From positions 1,210,373 to 1,274,372 of the forward strand of contig NC_084803.1 of assembly GCF_963583255.1 (NCBI RefSeq): a stretch of DNA of 64,000 bases, given 5' to 3'. Below the pieces are notes generated by a model, which had not been told where the DNA came from, searched no databases, and saw only the letters and a list, made by a program, of their open reading frames with translations. Shown in pieces: positions 21,162-33,971 of this stretch (the stretch's first letter is position 1; each line of letters opens with the position of its first letter). Origin of the DNA: Pyrus communis. Lineage: Eukaryota > Streptophyta > Magnoliopsida > Rosales > Rosaceae. The position numbers and the translations under genes are program-made.

Positions 21162-23535
21162 ATGATGGTGACTTTGCAAGGGCCGGTAATTTGCCCCACC
21201 GTTCGCGCAAAACAATCGGGGTTTGACACTCTGCCTGTGGTAGGCCCTTTGGTGAAGGCTAGGCTTGGATTCAGAGGGATCAGCGGCAGCATCACGAAGG
21301 CGGGTTTTTCTTCTCGCTCTCGAAATGCTAGAAAATGCTCACGAGTGCATTGCATTTTCAGTTCGTCGTCGGATGGCAACGGAAGCATGGCGGAGAATTT
21401 CAATGAAAATGATGAAGATTATGTCAACTCTAGCGTACTCGAAGCCGGTACGCTATTGATCAGTTTCCTCTTTTATGTAAACCGTTAACTCCGTCTTACA
21501 ATTGAATTATGAATCTTTATAATTGAAATGCCAATGATCTGAAGCACCTGACTGAATGATTACAGTTTTGTAAAACTACTTGCATATTTGATGTATCCTG
21601 TGAACCGTTGAGTAATAAGTCTCTGCGTTTGGTTTTTGGTATAGTCGAGGTGAAGAGCGGAATTGATGGATTCATGATCAGAATGCGGGATGGTAGGCAC
21701 ATGAGGTGTGTCCATAACAATCCTCAGGGGGGCCATCTCCCCGATTATGCTCCGCATCCTGCAATTGTATTGAAGATGGAAGACGGGACCGGTCTTCTTC
21801 TCCCAATAATTGTTTGTATGTTATCGCGGACTAATAATTTCCAACATTACAAGTTTTCTATTTTGAAATTTACCTTAGAAAGTTATTTGAATTCGGGTTT
21901 GCCTTTGATTGCAGTGGAGATGCCTAGTGTGTTGCTCATGGCAGCGGTCCGCAATGTTCCTATTGTATGGTTTCTTTCTACATTGTCCTTCCATTTGAAT
22001 TAAGATTTTGTTTTTCTGCGGTCGTCCAGCGGGCAAAATTAGGCCTTGCCAATATATTGGTTAATGTAGGAATATTCTAAAAATCTATAAATTTTTGGTA
22101 TTTGGTTTGCAGGCTAGGCCAACTATGTATCAAGTGGTGAGGGAGATGATTGACAAGATGGGTTATGAGGTATGTCTGTGTCCTCCCCCTTGTACAATAT
22201 GACAATGCTTGTTCATTAATGTACATTCTTCGTGATCCTTGATTGTTTTTGTTTGTTTTTGATCTCTGCAGGTACGACTTGTCAGAGTCACCAAGAGAGT
22301 GCATGAGGCGTATTTTGCTCAGTTATACCTCAGAAAGGCATATACCTTCACACTTCATAAGGCTTAATTTTTTTATTATAGTTAATTTTATTGTTACTAT
22401 TCTTTGTCATTTGGGGTGGGGGAAAGCGGGGAGGGACTGAATTACTTCTGGAAAATCAAATTCTGAAGTTGCTTGGTTAGTGTATAGTGACACTGTGTTA
22501 GAAGTGATCACAGGCAGGTAGTGAGACAGAATGTGTCAGCTTCGACCTTCGGCCTTCAGATGCCATCAACATTGCTGTACGATGCAAGGTACATACTATG
22601 CTCTTAAGATCTACTTTCTGAATCCGTAGAAGTAGATTGCTTAAAATTCCTGCTAAAACTCTCTCAACTTTTAGAAATGTGGGAATATATAAAGTAATCT
22701 ACAAGGGTAGATAGCTTTAAATGCTTAATACCCGTTTTGTGATCAACTGTATTCTTTCCACGTTCTGTGCAGGTTCCCATACAGGTCAACAAGTACCTGG
22801 CATACAGTGATGGAATGAGAGTTATTGAATCTGGAAAGTTCTCGACTCAGGGCCCTGCTTCAGATGGATTATTATTTACTGAACTGGATCGGTAAGTATT
22901 GAATCTCTTAGACATGGGTCTTATTTTCAATCTCGAAGAGATTGTTCCTGAGTTGAATGTAAGCCAACTGATCAGATAATGTAACGGTTGGTCTTGGAGC
23001 AGGTGAGTTGTAAAGGGAATTAAATCTGATCAGATGATGTAACTGGTTCTCTAGGTTGAACTTAAATGCATGTTCAGTCTTTAAGAAATTCATGTAGATA
23101 GGTGTTTGAATTTATGTGTATTTCAACCTGAGCAAGGTAGAACCTACCTCTAAATTTATCACAGTAAAATAGAGGAGTTAATTGAAACTTTATATGGTTT
23201 CAGGCCAAATGGTCAACCATGTGTTGAAACGAAGGAGTTTAATCTCGTGCGCAACATGCTTATTGCTGCAGTTGAGGAACGCTATAGAGATGCTGGTAAA
23301 TATGTTTCGTCCGTTTAGTATTTTTGAGATCTTTCCTCTCCACGTACTCGTAACAGGCTTTCCCTTTTCGCCTATCAAAGTTCTGTGATTGTTGGTGCTC
23401 TTTCATTTGTGTTTGGTTGTGTTTGTATCAATGCTGTTGGAGCTTTTAAATCTTACATATATATTTTCATGCTCACTCACAGCTCAGTGGAGGGACAAGC
23501 TCCTCCAACTTCGTGCTAGAAAGAACTTGGCATGA
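21162..23535 (+). CDS. BBD: Bifunctional nuclease, BBD1/BBD2-like (DUF151)
   Basis: Nine exons (21162-21447, 21645-21815, 21915-21964, 22113-22169, 22272-22337, 22514-22588, 22773-22891, 23204-23295, 23483-23535) join into 322 codons with closing phases. The conserved DUF151 (bifunctional nuclease) core runs from about residue 130 to 250, with VLEMPSVLLMAAVRNV, PTMYQVVREMIDKMGYEVRL, FDLRPSDAINIAVRCK and VNKYLAYSDGMRV. A C-terminal UVR-like helical pair (EFNLVRNMLIAAVEERYRDA, QWRDKLLQL) follows, as in Arabidopsis BBD1/BBD2. Those proteins act as nuclear DNase/RNase in basal defence and ABA-linked drought response; that role here is inferred from homology. The length matches the family (about 320-330). 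Intron 5 appears to use a GC donor (AAG|GCATAT). The start is the first in-frame ATG; a second ATG follows immediately. Confidence 0.93.
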
Positions 23536-23735
23536 CAGGTAAGAAGCCCGCCCCAAACTAGTCGAAATTTTGAGTGTTACTGTAACTGCAAGCCGGATTG
23601 ATGTCTCTTCATTTCTTCTTTTTTTTCAGAATCGCCCGTAGGTATTTAAAGTTGTACATAGACAGGATTCTTGGAAGTTTGATAAGCTCATCGGCTGCAC
23701 CCGCAATCCGCAATCCGCCATGCATCTCTGCTCTT

Positions 23736-23738
<3 letters not shown>

Positions 23739-23772
<34 letters not shown>
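23739..23772. repeat. (TA)n microsatellite in the nuclease 3' UTR
   Basis: About 17 TA units roughly 200 bases after the stop codon, within the probable 3' UTR. Confidence 0.85.
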
Positions 23773-23775
<3 letters not shown>

Positions 23776-23948
23776 ATGTACAAAACCTGTGAATATTGTA
23801 AGCAATGATATGTATAATATCTAGACCGTAGATAAACTTACTCGCAATGTAATGGCACTTCTTGGTTTCTGCTATTATTCTGCCACTTAATTTGGAGTCC
23901 TTATTGCTGATGGCATGTGTGATTCCATGCCAACTTATACCATTTTGC

Positions 23949-24080
23949 TGAATGATGGTGATATCCACGCCCCTTATTTAACCTCTTACACACCATTCTC
24001 AATTTCGACCGTTGGATCAAACGAGCTGAAGAATTTCAAAGACATAATTAACAAGGTGTGTGGGAGGTAAAAAGTAGTGT
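23949..24080. repeat. Degraded MITE related to the bHLH intron foldback
   Basis: Starts GGTGATATCCACGCCCC and ends AAGGTGTGTGGGAGGTAAAAA. The two ends are imperfect inverted copies, and the middle contains GACCGTTGGATCAAACG, as in the MITE at 14289-14491 (CCGTTGATC core). Confidence 0.45.
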
Positions 24081-24178
24081 CTCTTTACTCAATGGCATGC
24101 GTTACTTTGCTCCAAGAGCTTGTGATAAAAGCTCAAGATCATTGAACAAATCATCTGATCACGTCATCTATAAAATAT

Positions 24179-24545
24179 TATGGTCAGCATCTCTAATGGA
24201 GATGTCAAAAGATAAATGTCAAATGTTAATTTGACGGCTGACGTGGTAATGTTGGACTTTTTTTTTTCTTTTCCCTAACCGATATGTTTTTTTGTTATAA
24301 ATGATATTTGTTGGATCCATTTTAAAAAGAAATCAAATTAAAATAAATTTTCAAAGTCTATAATTGGTGCATTAACAGGATCCACAAAATAAAATAATTA
24401 AAAAATTATTTGACATCACATTTTCTCATATGTCAATCCACATAGGATTGAGATATTGGTTGAAGTTTGCTCCTACCTTCAAATTTGATTACATGACATT
24501 CCATTTCGAATTTAACATCTCATTTGAAGATGGTCTTATAAGCAA
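24179..24545. mobile_element. MITE-like foldback between nuclease and SFH genes
   Basis: Left end GTCAGCATCTCTAATGGAGA with TGTCAAA; right end AACATCTCATTTGAAGATGG on the opposite strand. Imperfect terminal inverted repeats of about 50 bases enclosing AT-rich DNA. No target duplication fixed. Confidence 0.4.
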
Positions 24546-25224
24546 ACTAATTCAGACGAGTGATGCATTCAATTATTGTCATCGTAATTAAAGTTGTTCC
24601 GAATATCACTTTACCAAAAAGGAAACGTAAAACGCAAGAAATTTAATTGGGGATGATTTTGGCCTAAAAATGGAAGACCATATTCTTTTATTCAGCAACA
24701 CGCGTCATGATTTCTGCCGTTTTCTCTACCAAATCTACTTTTCTCATGACTCATGAGCATTTCCTCCACGGTAAAATTATTGCTGTTTCCCAAACACCGA
24801 GACCGCGAAAAGAAAGAGGAGGTCGTAACGCCGTTGTTAAATTCCCGCCAAGTCCGGCGCGCTTTATGCCGACGTGGCAGGCTCCACCAGTTGGATTAAA
24901 GTGGCGCGTATTTGAGACTTCCGAAACGGCACACATGTTACCAGAGAGTTTATCCGTTACCGACGTTTTCCCGTGGCCGTGAGGCGTTCTCCAATCGCCG
25001 TCATTTAATCAAACCAAATTATAACCTGATTAAAATTAAATCCCACGTTAATCTTGATTACAGAAATATCTTAAATTCGCCTCCTCCAGTGGCTCCAGAC
25101 TCCTTCTCACTCCGAACCTTCGTCTAGCTCGGAGACGCTTTCTCACTCCAAGAATCGGAAATTCGGAAGAGGAAGTCTCTCGTCTGCGTCCGCCGCCGGT
25201 TTCGGCAGCTCTCGGAACGCCGCC

Positions 25225-28200
25225 ATGTCGGGACCTCTTGATCGATTCGCCAGGCCTTGTGAGTTCCCGCCTTCTTTGACTGACTCCTATCTCTTCTTCT
25301 GTTCGTTAATTGCTTCCTATTTTCTTTAATTTTATGAAATTTAGATTGTGCTAATTGTGCTGGTTCTAGAGTTTTGGATTGGGGCGTTTGAAATTTTATC
25401 TTTGATGATAGCATTAGGGCTTGATGATGGTAATTTTGTTGACGTTGATTAGGTTTTGAGGGGTTCTCGAGCCACGACGAAAGGAGGGAAAGGAAGTCGG
25501 ATTTTGAGAACTCGGAGGAGGAGAGGAGGTCTGGAATTGGTAGGAATTTGAAGAAGAAAGCAATTAATGCGTCTACAAAATTCAGACGTTCCCTCAAGAA
25601 GAAGAGGAGGAAGAGTGGCGGTGGTAGTAGTTGTAGGCTGTCCACTTCTGTTTCGATTGAGGATGTAAGGGACGCCGAGGAGCTACGAGCTGTTGACGCA
25701 TTTCGGCAGGCCCTTATCTCGGAAGACTTGCTGCCTCCAAGACATGATGACTATCATATGTTGTTGAGGTTGCTAATTTTCCCAAGAAATATTTTTTATT
25801 TTCCTGCGAACAAGATTCGATATGGGAAGTTTGATTTTGCTGTTTCCTTTTTAAGATTTAATGAGAATTTATTTGTTGCAGATTTTTGACAGCAAGGAAG
25901 TTCGATATCGAGAAAGCAAAGCACATGTGGGCCAATATGATTCAGTGGAGGAAAGATTTTGGTACTGATACAATTTTGGAGGTAAATTTACCAAACAATT
26001 CTGCTTGCATTTTCTTGCTCTGCAATGCATATTTAGAAAAATGATTAATGTTGTTGATGTGCCACCCATCGGCTGAAATAAAACTCACATCCTTGTTTCT
26101 TCTAGGATTTTGAGTTCGGTGAGTTGAGTGAAGTTCGAAAGCACTACCCTCAGTTTTATCATGGTGTTGACAAGGAGGGAAGACCTGTTTACTTTGAAAG
26201 GTTGGGGAAAGTTGATCCCAACAGGCTTATGCAAGTGACTTCTTTGGAACGGTATGTGAGATACCATGTGCAGGAGTATGAAAGGAGTTTTGCCATTAAG
26301 TTTCCTGCTTGCTCTATTGCTGCAAAGAGACATATAGATTCAAGTACAACAATTTTAGATGTTCAAGGCGTGGTATGCTTTCACTTGACATGATACTCCT
26401 CAAGTGTTTGTTGAATTTTTATTGTTTTGCAAAAAATATAAAAAATGCTACTTTAACATTTCCATGTTGCTTCTTTCAGGGTCTTAAAAACTTTACTAAG
26501 TCTGCACGAGATCTCACAGAGCGGCTGCAGAAGATTGATAGTGACAACTATCCTGAGGCATGAGGACTCTATATATATCCTTTCAATAATTGATCACTTT
26601 CAGTGCGTGGCGATTCTATTTAAATCCATATGAAGCATATCTTCTAATATTAAAATTTCATCTGTGCAGACGCTTTGCCGAATGTTAATAATCAATGCTA
26701 GTTACGCTTTTAGGAAGGTGCTCTGGCCTACAGTTAAAGCATTCCTCGATGCCAGAACAACCAGCAAAATTCATGTATGGTTAATGACACCCAAGGTTTG
26801 ATGTTACCATTGACTGAAGTTATCAATGGGGTCAACTGATATTGTTATATTTTTGCAGGTTCTGGGTAACAAGTACCAGAGCAAATTGCTTGAAATAATC
26901 GATGCAAGGTGATTGATGCTCTCTATTTTTTGGTGGGTCCATGAGTTGGTTATCATTCTGTTTTCATAACTTTTAACTGTGGAAACAATTTGGTTCTATT
27001 CAGTGAGTTGCCAGAATTTATGGGTGGTAGCTGTACCTGTTCCGATCAGGGAGGTTGTATGTCCTCTGATAAAGGGCCATGGAATGACCCAAACATACTG
27101 AAGGTTGTGTTAGATGGGTTGTTATTTTTGCTTCACTTTCTCTTCTTCGTTCTGCTTGCAACCGTACTATTGTATGGCTTGAAAATAATGTTCTTTGCTT
27201 GCAGATGGTACTTAATGGTGAAACACAATGTTTCAGACAAATAGTTACAATTTCAAACAGTGAAGGGGGGATAATTGCTTTTGATAAGCCACACAATCCT
27301 ATGGTATGGACTGTTAGACCATCATGCTATGTCTACATAAAAAGCCTTTTTTTTGTGTATAGTATTTTTGGAATTAAATCAAAGTTTTTCTCAGATAAGA
27401 AGTAGTGATACTTCTACCGCAGAGTCTGGATCTGAAGTGGAAGAAATGGGTTCACCTAAAGCAACTAGGAACTACTTACAACCTAAGTTGACTCCTGTTT
27501 GTGAAGAAGTAAGTGCTGTGTTTGACAAACATCTGTTATTTGAGAATGATTAGCAACATATGCAACTGAAGAACCAATCTTTCTATTTTTGTATGGCATT
27601 GGCCTTACTGAACACACATATATTCTGCAATAAATTGTCATCTCATTTCATTGACATTTTGAACTCGTAGTTGATATGCTTCAATGCTGTTTTAGGCCAG
27701 GGTAGTTGGCAAAGCAAGCGGTGCTACTGCCTTGTCGGAGTACGATGAACAGGTTCCGATGGTTGACAAGGCTGTGGATATGGGATGGAAGAAACCAGCA
27801 TTACAACAAGCACTGCTTGCTTCTGGAGGTTGGAAAGTCTAGTTACACTTCTACCTTACCGTGTAATTACAACTTGTTTTATAGTTAGCAGAGATAATGT
27901 TTACAAACCCCATGCTACTACTAGAGTTAAAGTTAATATTATTTTGTTACAAATTCATAGTTGATTTAATTGATCAATTGGAATACATCGCAGGGGCATC
28001 TTCTCCACAATCTGTGGGGAAAACAACTGATGGAATGCTTGCTAATATCTGGACTATGCTTGTGCCATTCTTTGTAACCCTTGTTTTGCTAATCCGATCT
28101 TTTTCACTGCGGGCAACTAAGAAACTCCAAAACTCTGTTTCTGATTCTGCCCACAACATTCCTGACCTAACCAATGAGTCAACTGCCGTGGAGGAATTCC

Positions 28201-28921
28201 GGCCCCCATCACCTGCACCAGGGTTATCCAGGGAAAACCTTCTCTCATCTGCTTTGAAGAAGCTTGGTGAGCTTGAGGAGAAGGTAGATATGCTGCGAGA
28301 AAAGCCTCTTGAGATGCCTTACGAGAAAGTGGAGCTACTGAATGCAGCTGTTTATCGTGTAGATGCGCTAGAATCAGAGTTAATTGCAACAAAAAAGGTA
28401 AAAAATTTCCCTCATTTGATGGTCACGTCGTTGTGCCAATTTTGCAACAGTAGGGATATGTTGCCTTTGTCTCTTAGCTTTGAAAATGTAGATATACATT
28501 TATTTCTCTTATGGGTTTCAGAATTCCCAGATGCAGTTAGGTTAATTGTTTTTTTTTATTCCTCTTTGTAAGTTACACATACATGCCCATCTTTCTATAT
28601 TTGCATTCCGTTACTCGATAAGCAAAATTCATCTATGTTTGTCCTTGCATTTTCGATCATTTGATGACTCGATTGTGATTGTAAGTTTCTTCCTGATTAG
28701 GCTCTGCATGAGGCTTTAATGAGGCAGGAAGAACTTCTTGAATACATAGACAGGCAAGAACAGGCCAAGCTTCAGGTTAGTGAACGATTTGCGCGTAAAT
28801 TGAATCATCTGAAATTGAAGCATTTAATCAATGCCGGCTTTTCTATTTTTATTTTCTGTTGCGCTTGAAACTGAATTGTGCTTGTTCTCTGAAACAGAAA
28901 AACCGGTCATGCTGCTGGTGA
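25225..28921 (+). CDS. Sec14-nodulin (SFH) phosphatidylinositol/phosphatidylcholine transfer protein
   Basis: Fourteen exons (25225-25258, 25453-25768, 25882-25981, 26106-26372, 26480-26557, 26670-26774, 26859-26908, 27004-27103, 27205-27303, 27395-27508, 27696-27828, 27994-28397, 28701-28775, 28898-28921) give 632 codons with all phases closing. There is a basic N-terminus, then a CRAL-TRIO N-domain ([20 protein letters not shown]) around residues 110-150. The Sec14 lipid-binding domain follows at about 155-350 ([56 protein letters not shown]). A hydrophobic stretch near residue 482-503 ([18 protein letters not shown]) and a C-terminal coiled-coil nodulin-type region ending in KNRSCCW complete it. 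Family members exchange PI/PC and direct phosphoinositide signalling in polarised membrane growth. Intron 5 appears to use a GC donor (GAG|GCATGA). Confidence 0.93.
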
Positions 28922-29397
28922 AGACAATCACTGCTTCAAGAGTAGTCGCGTGTGGTATATTTCGTGTCATGCTTTCCTTGTATATGCTGAATTGTGCTGC
29001 TTCTCTAAAACTGAATTGTGCTTGTTTCTGTTTGTATAATGTATTGTACAACATTCCTCAATGTCTTCTCTATCAAACTTTTTGTTTGTGCATTATTATT
29101 TTAATATGCCATTTGTTTTGTCTATCAGTGTTAATTACGCCACGTGACCGTATTTCTACACTACTCCACGTAGATTGGTGGTGGATTGGTATACCACGTA
29201 GCCGTATTTCGCAACCTTAGGTATTGCTTTGAATTATTGGGCCTTAAGATCCAAATGATGCAAAAATATCACCAGTGGTTTAAGGCCCAAGTTTTATAGC
29301 CTATTGTATTGAGATGCTAGAGGATGGATGTGGAATATAAATATATGAAAAAGGAGGATTGATTTATTTGATTGAAAACGTGACGATGTATTTATTC

Positions 29398-29572
29398 CAG
29401 AAGGATCCTCGTTGGATTCTCTTTGTGAGGATCTTGGGAATCTTCCTATCATATTCGGTCATTGTACATTGTGCGGTCATAAATCATTATAATTTTTTTT
29501 ATTTAAAATTGAATATAAACAGTACATGATAAAAATTAGTTGCACAAAGAGAATTCAGCAAGAATCCCCACT
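29398..29572. mobile_element. MITE-like foldback 3' of the SFH gene
   Basis: Left AAGGATCCTCGTTGGATTC with TCTTTGTG pairs with right CACAAAGAGAATTCAGCAAG and GAATCC. Terminal inverted repeats of about 30 bases around AT-rich non-coding DNA. The ends resemble the GGATCCTC-ended family at 18105 and 19387. Confidence 0.5.
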
Positions 29573-29927
29573 TGTATTTATTTATTTAAGAGTCTTTTTC
29601 CTCCAAAACCTAGGAAATAAGGAGCCTTCGTTTCATATGTTTGATTGATATGGGATTTGATTTTGTGGACACGACGGATCCTTACCCTTGATTTGATTTT
29701 TTTATACTTCCATTTTATTTACACACACACAGAGACACCAACGACCAGCTTTCAATTTGTCGGACATCCACACACAATTATTTGTTTTTCTCAAATTAGG
29801 GCCAGCATATATTTTCTTATTGAATAAATTCATGTAATGAATGTTGTAACTTTGTAAGTAAAGTTATGCTTCACATACATACATACATACATATATATGT
29901 ATGTGTGTTAGGGTAGACATGCTTTTG

Positions 29928-30265
29928 ACATACATTTTGACACCAATTTTGTAGGGCCCATTCGTAATGTATTTTAATGATTTGAATGGTCAATATTTTA
30001 GGTTATCATTCATAGATTATTCAAAAGAATTAGACAATCCAAACCATTAAGACATTAATTTGTAGCGAAGAAAATTGACAAATACTGTTCTGCAAAGAAT
30101 ACTAAATTTAATCTAAAAGATCATATAGTTTTGGATTTGGGTGATTTTTGGTAGACATGATCTTTGAGTAAAGACATAAAAGATAGATGGCTTGTATCAT
30201 TGAAATACATTTCAGAGTGGACCCCATAAAAACATATGTCAAAGTTTGTCAAAAACGCGTCTCCA
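29928..30265. mobile_element. MITE-like foldback, about 340 bases
   Basis: The left part, with TTGACATACATTTTGACACC and GTAGGGCCCATTCGTAATG, is inverted on the right as ATTTCAGAGTGGACCCCATA, ACATATGTCAAAGTTTGTCA and AAAACGCGTC. Arms of about 80 bases are imperfect. Non-coding; a (CATA)n run lies just to its left at 29876-29893. Confidence 0.55.
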
Positions 30266-30954
30266 AATTTTATGAGAAATTTATTATACATAGTCGTTAA
30301 ATACATGTATTTATACAATTAAGTACATAGAAAAAAATAGAAATATCTTTCAAGACACGTATTGAAATAAAACTTGGTTGTTGTATTGTACATCCGCATC
30401 CATAATTGTTTCTAAGAATCTCGAGCATAAGGTACTATGATGAATATGTTGGGTGGACTTATTGTGGTAACTATCGTTTTGTCAAATGTAGCAAAACACA
30501 ATTTGGCTTTTCATATGGCCTAGTGAATTCTGACGGACATCCATCAACACCTACCACATACCCTAAGTCAAGCCGGCAATCAATCCCCCTCTGCCAGGGG
30601 AATAATAATAGCCTAGAGATTTTTGTCGAAAAAATTTCTGTGAAATCTGTCAGAAAAACATCTAATTTCACCAAGGTATTTTGTTCTAAAATCTTCAAAT
30701 TAAAAGATAGTGTCAGTGTCATGGTATGCTACTAGGCCGACTCTGTAACCTTGAAATTTTCACCCGCTGAACTGGAATGCCAAAGTCACTGTAGCTTCTC
30801 AAAGTCTTGTAATCAAGATTTGTTCATGTAAACAGCTTAGTTAAGCAACAATCTTCCACATAAACTATTCCGAATACAAAATTAACATTTGTATTAACAT
30901 GAAATTAACACAAATATTATTTGTAATATTTATTGGCACAACATGGAACAGTAA
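30266..30954. other. Intergenic DNA between SFH and HIPP genes
   Basis: No recognised gene. An open frame at 30406-30735 (109 codons, plus strand) has no family resemblance and overlaps an equally long antisense frame, so it is not called. The 3' UTR of the minus-strand HIPP gene lies at its right end. Confidence 0.45.
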
Positions 30955-31509
30955 TTACATTACGGAACAGTAACTGTAATCATGTTCAGGAATCACGTAC
31001 CAAACATCACATCTTTGACATGGCTTTGGGTTGTATAGAACAACGTCCTTCTTCTCGTCCTTCTTCTCATCCTTCTTCTCAGCCTGCGGAGGACCGATAC
31101 TCACAACCGGAGCATTTTTTCTTAATTTCCTCACCTTCTTGATAATCTTGACTGGATCGGCATCCCCAGTTACCGTCACCGTCTTTTTTGACGGGTCGAG
31201 GACAATGGAAGTTACCCCTTCTACCGTTGCAATCAACTTCATCACCTTTTTCCTGCACTTTGGACACATCAGTTCCACTGACACCACAGTTTTCTGCAGC
31301 AAGAAACAAAAAGTAACGGTCACATTTGATTGTACTTCTGTGCTCAGAAATGATAAGTTCTGAACCATTGCAGGGTTTCAGTGAAGGACTCCACGAAAAT
31401 GGTTAGTCAATAACTAACTAATAGCAGACGATAAAACAAAAACAGATGATGCAAACAAGATAATCGACTGGATATATGGAGGATGAGAGATAAAAAAAAC
31501 CTTCGACAT
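30955..31509 (-). CDS. Heavy-metal-associated isoprenylated plant protein (HIPP-like)
   Basis: Two exons on the minus strand: 31509-31501 (ATG TCG AAG) and 31293-30955, with donor AAG|GTTTTT and acceptor CTGCAG|AAA, giving 115 residues. Residues 4-65 form an HMA ferredoxin-like fold (KTVVSVELM, then CPKC at 13-16, GVTSIVLDPSKKTVTVTGDAD, KIIKKVRKL). The CxxC pair is the metal-binding motif. Three KKDE-type repeats form a charged linker (about residues 76-88). The C-terminal CSVM is a CaaX box, and Met at the end favours farnesylation, so the protein is probably membrane-anchored. HIPPs handle Cu/Zn/Cd and some take part in stress responses or act as pathogen-effector targets; the role here is inferred. 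The short nine-base first exon is usual for this family. Confidence 0.88.
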
Positions 31510-31596
31510 GATCTTGATTAAGAATCTGCAAGCGACAATGATCGAGATCAAAACTAGAGAAAGCTAATAACGAAAGAATGACTGAACAGAAAGAAG

Positions 31597-31607
31597 CTAT
31601 ATATAAA
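31597..31607 (-). promoter_or_regulatory. TATA box of the HIPP-like gene
   Basis: TTTATATATAG on the minus strand, about 90 bases before the ATG at 31509. A second TATATA at about 31627-31632 is further upstream. Confidence 0.5.
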
Positions 31608-31913
31608 ATGTTGTCTCAGGCCCTCTATATATTTAGTATGAGTATGCTTTCAGCACTGAGGGCCTCGGGTACAAAATGACTCTGTCAGTAGTTGGCTAGA
31701 AGTAAATGCCGATCAGAGAGGTGTATAATTGGGTCACCTCCGCCCTCCAAAATGCAATCAATGCAGAATTTACATGTGCGGGGCCACACGCACATCCCTT
31801 GCTAGGCAAAAACACATACTTTCCACATTGCCCATCTTCACCCAGTCAATCTCCAAAGAAATCAAAGTTAAATGATGCAAATGTACCACAATTGCGGATA
31901 AAATCTAACGAGC

Positions 31914-32103
31914 TTTGCCCATTCAACTGATCCCATTGAAGGTGAATTAAGAAACTGATTTCCATTTCTATATCCCAAGAAATTGTGTAATGTCAGGTCT
32001 TCATCAATTTTCTGGAGACATCCTTAGCTAAAACCTCATTAGTAGGTATTCCGGCAATCAGTTTCTCAATTCACCTTTAGTGGGGTCGGTTAAATGGGCA
32101 AAC
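31914..32103. mobile_element. MITE with about 46-base terminal inverted repeats
   Basis: Left TTTGCCCATTCAACTGATCC and AAGGTGAATTAAGAAACTGA are inverted on the right as CAGTTTCTCAATTCACCTTT and GGTCGGTTAAATGGGCAAA. About 95 bases of non-coding DNA lie between the arms. Located in the upstream region of the HIPP-like gene. Confidence 0.75.
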
Positions 32104-32930
32104 TTTACCCACTTCTCAAACCCTACTTATTCCTTCTTGCTCGTACTCGAATCATCAACTTTCACACACAAGCAGACAGACACACACAAGTGTGAGAGAG
32201 AGAGAGAGAGAGACCTATAGGCTGCCGAGGAGCTCATTGTTCAGCTCATGATTTAGCAAACCCACGGTTTATATTCGAGATAAATTCGTTTGGTTCCATT
32301 GTTCACAACTGTAGGATATCAAAGAATATATCACCACAAATAATGAAAATTTTTGATAAATATATAAAATAAAAACTATCAGGAAGCAAGAGTAATAAAA
32401 AAACTCTGATATGTAAAACATAAGGAGATTAGATTACAGCTTATGCGAAAAAATTGCATAATTGAACTTTAGACCATTGGTTTGAAAATTCAGAGAAACA
32501 CCATTGTTTCCTGTTTCAGTACCACAATATGAAAATGTAGCTGGGGTAGTTAATAGGCCATGTGGGCTTTGATGAAACACTGAACTTAGTTGATAAATCA
32601 CTTTCCCTGTAGGGCCCAGAAATTATTTCATCAGTTTTTCCTAATATCCAATTAAACTTCCATCCATCTTACAACAACGTGTTTTATCACGTCTCTTCTT
32701 CCCTCATTAATCTCCATTAACTTTATCAGTGCAGTGTGACAATATGTAAGTACTAAACCCACATGCCATGTTTATGTTTAAACAATTACAAACTTGCATT
32801 ATATATGCATAACTCAATCTAAAGTAACTGCGTACAAAGGAAATACAGAAATAATGGCCAAAAGCCAAAAAGTCTACATACAAATACAATTACAACAACC
32901 ATTATTTACAGAAAAAGTCTACATATAATT
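32104..32930. other. Gene-free stretch left of the SABATH repeat
   Basis: Contains a GA microsatellite at about 32192-32212. No supported gene on either strand. Confidence 0.5.
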
Positions 32931-33477
32931 CCAAAAGTATCATTTTGGAAGCGGTGGCATCATTTGGCAGCTACAAGATATCTGAATTTGGATTCGTTTG
33001 GGGTGTGATTTAATTACGGGCTTGGCCCATTACTCATTCAGATCACATTGAGCACTCAGAGCCCAATAGACTTTTCTTTTCCGTTTGGTGAACGAAGCCC
33101 AATCGACTTGTGTGCTGTCCCGACCTCTTGCAACTACGTCTACTCTTCAAACGGTTCAGTTACACAACCCTACTTTTTTCGAAACCATAAAATATGGCCT
33201 AATACGGGTTGACTTGTAGCTAGGGCATTAGACTTCTGCTTTTAGGACTACTAGTTAAGTTGTTTTCTATTTAGGGGAGAACAACACATTGAGTGAGATA
33301 AGTATCAAAATTGGCTTTCACCCACACTGCTAGTTATACAGGTGATCGTATTTTGGTATACATTCCATATAATAATTTTGTATAAAAAAAATATTAATAT
33401 ACATCACATTCACTCGAAACATAGCATCCCATACAATATCATCATCTCGTAACAAATTGAAAAGATATATTCCTAAT

Positions 33478-33660
33478 TTGGCTTTGCACCGGCCTAATTT
33501 TTCCAACTCTCTCAGGTCTGAAGTCACATGCTCCATTGGGCTTTGCACCGGCCTACTTTTTCCAACTCTCTCAGGTCTGAAGTCACATGCTCTCTCAGGT
33601 CTGAAGTCACATGCTCCATTTGGCTTTGCACCGGCCTACTTTTTCCAACTCTCTGAAATC
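33478..33660. repeat. Local tandem repeat in copy 1
   Basis: The unit (GGCTTTGCACCGGCCTA, TTTTTCCAACTCTC, TCAGGTCTGAAGTCACATGC) occurs two to three times, with a shorter internal repeat of TCTCAGGTCTGAAGTCACAT. Copy 2 has a single unit at about 40320-40400, so the expansion arose after duplication. Confidence 0.8.
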
Positions 33661-33971
33661 TGTCGTCCTTTTCTCGTCAAATAATTCAAGGTCGAAACTA
33701 ACTCTGCGCGCATCGCTAGATGGCAGTTGCATGGAATCATAGTTGGGCCACCGATTGCGATTGTCAAGCTCCCTTGGTGACAGCTAGCAGATCATGACTA
33801 TTCGATGGTCCCAACCAATTAGGCTGGATTTTGCTTATAGTTCCATTTTTTCGGCACACAAATTAAAATATTTATTGATATACTTTTTAATACGTTGAGA
33901 CTTGAGAGAAATAATATGTCTAAAATGAAGAATAGTTTAACTATTTGCCAGAGCCTTGAAATCCCCTATAA

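Noticed and set aside
33330..33684. Short coding frames in SABATH upstream repeats
   Set aside because: They arise from the tandem GGCTTTGCACCGGCC repeat, are not kept in copy 2, and have no splice partners.
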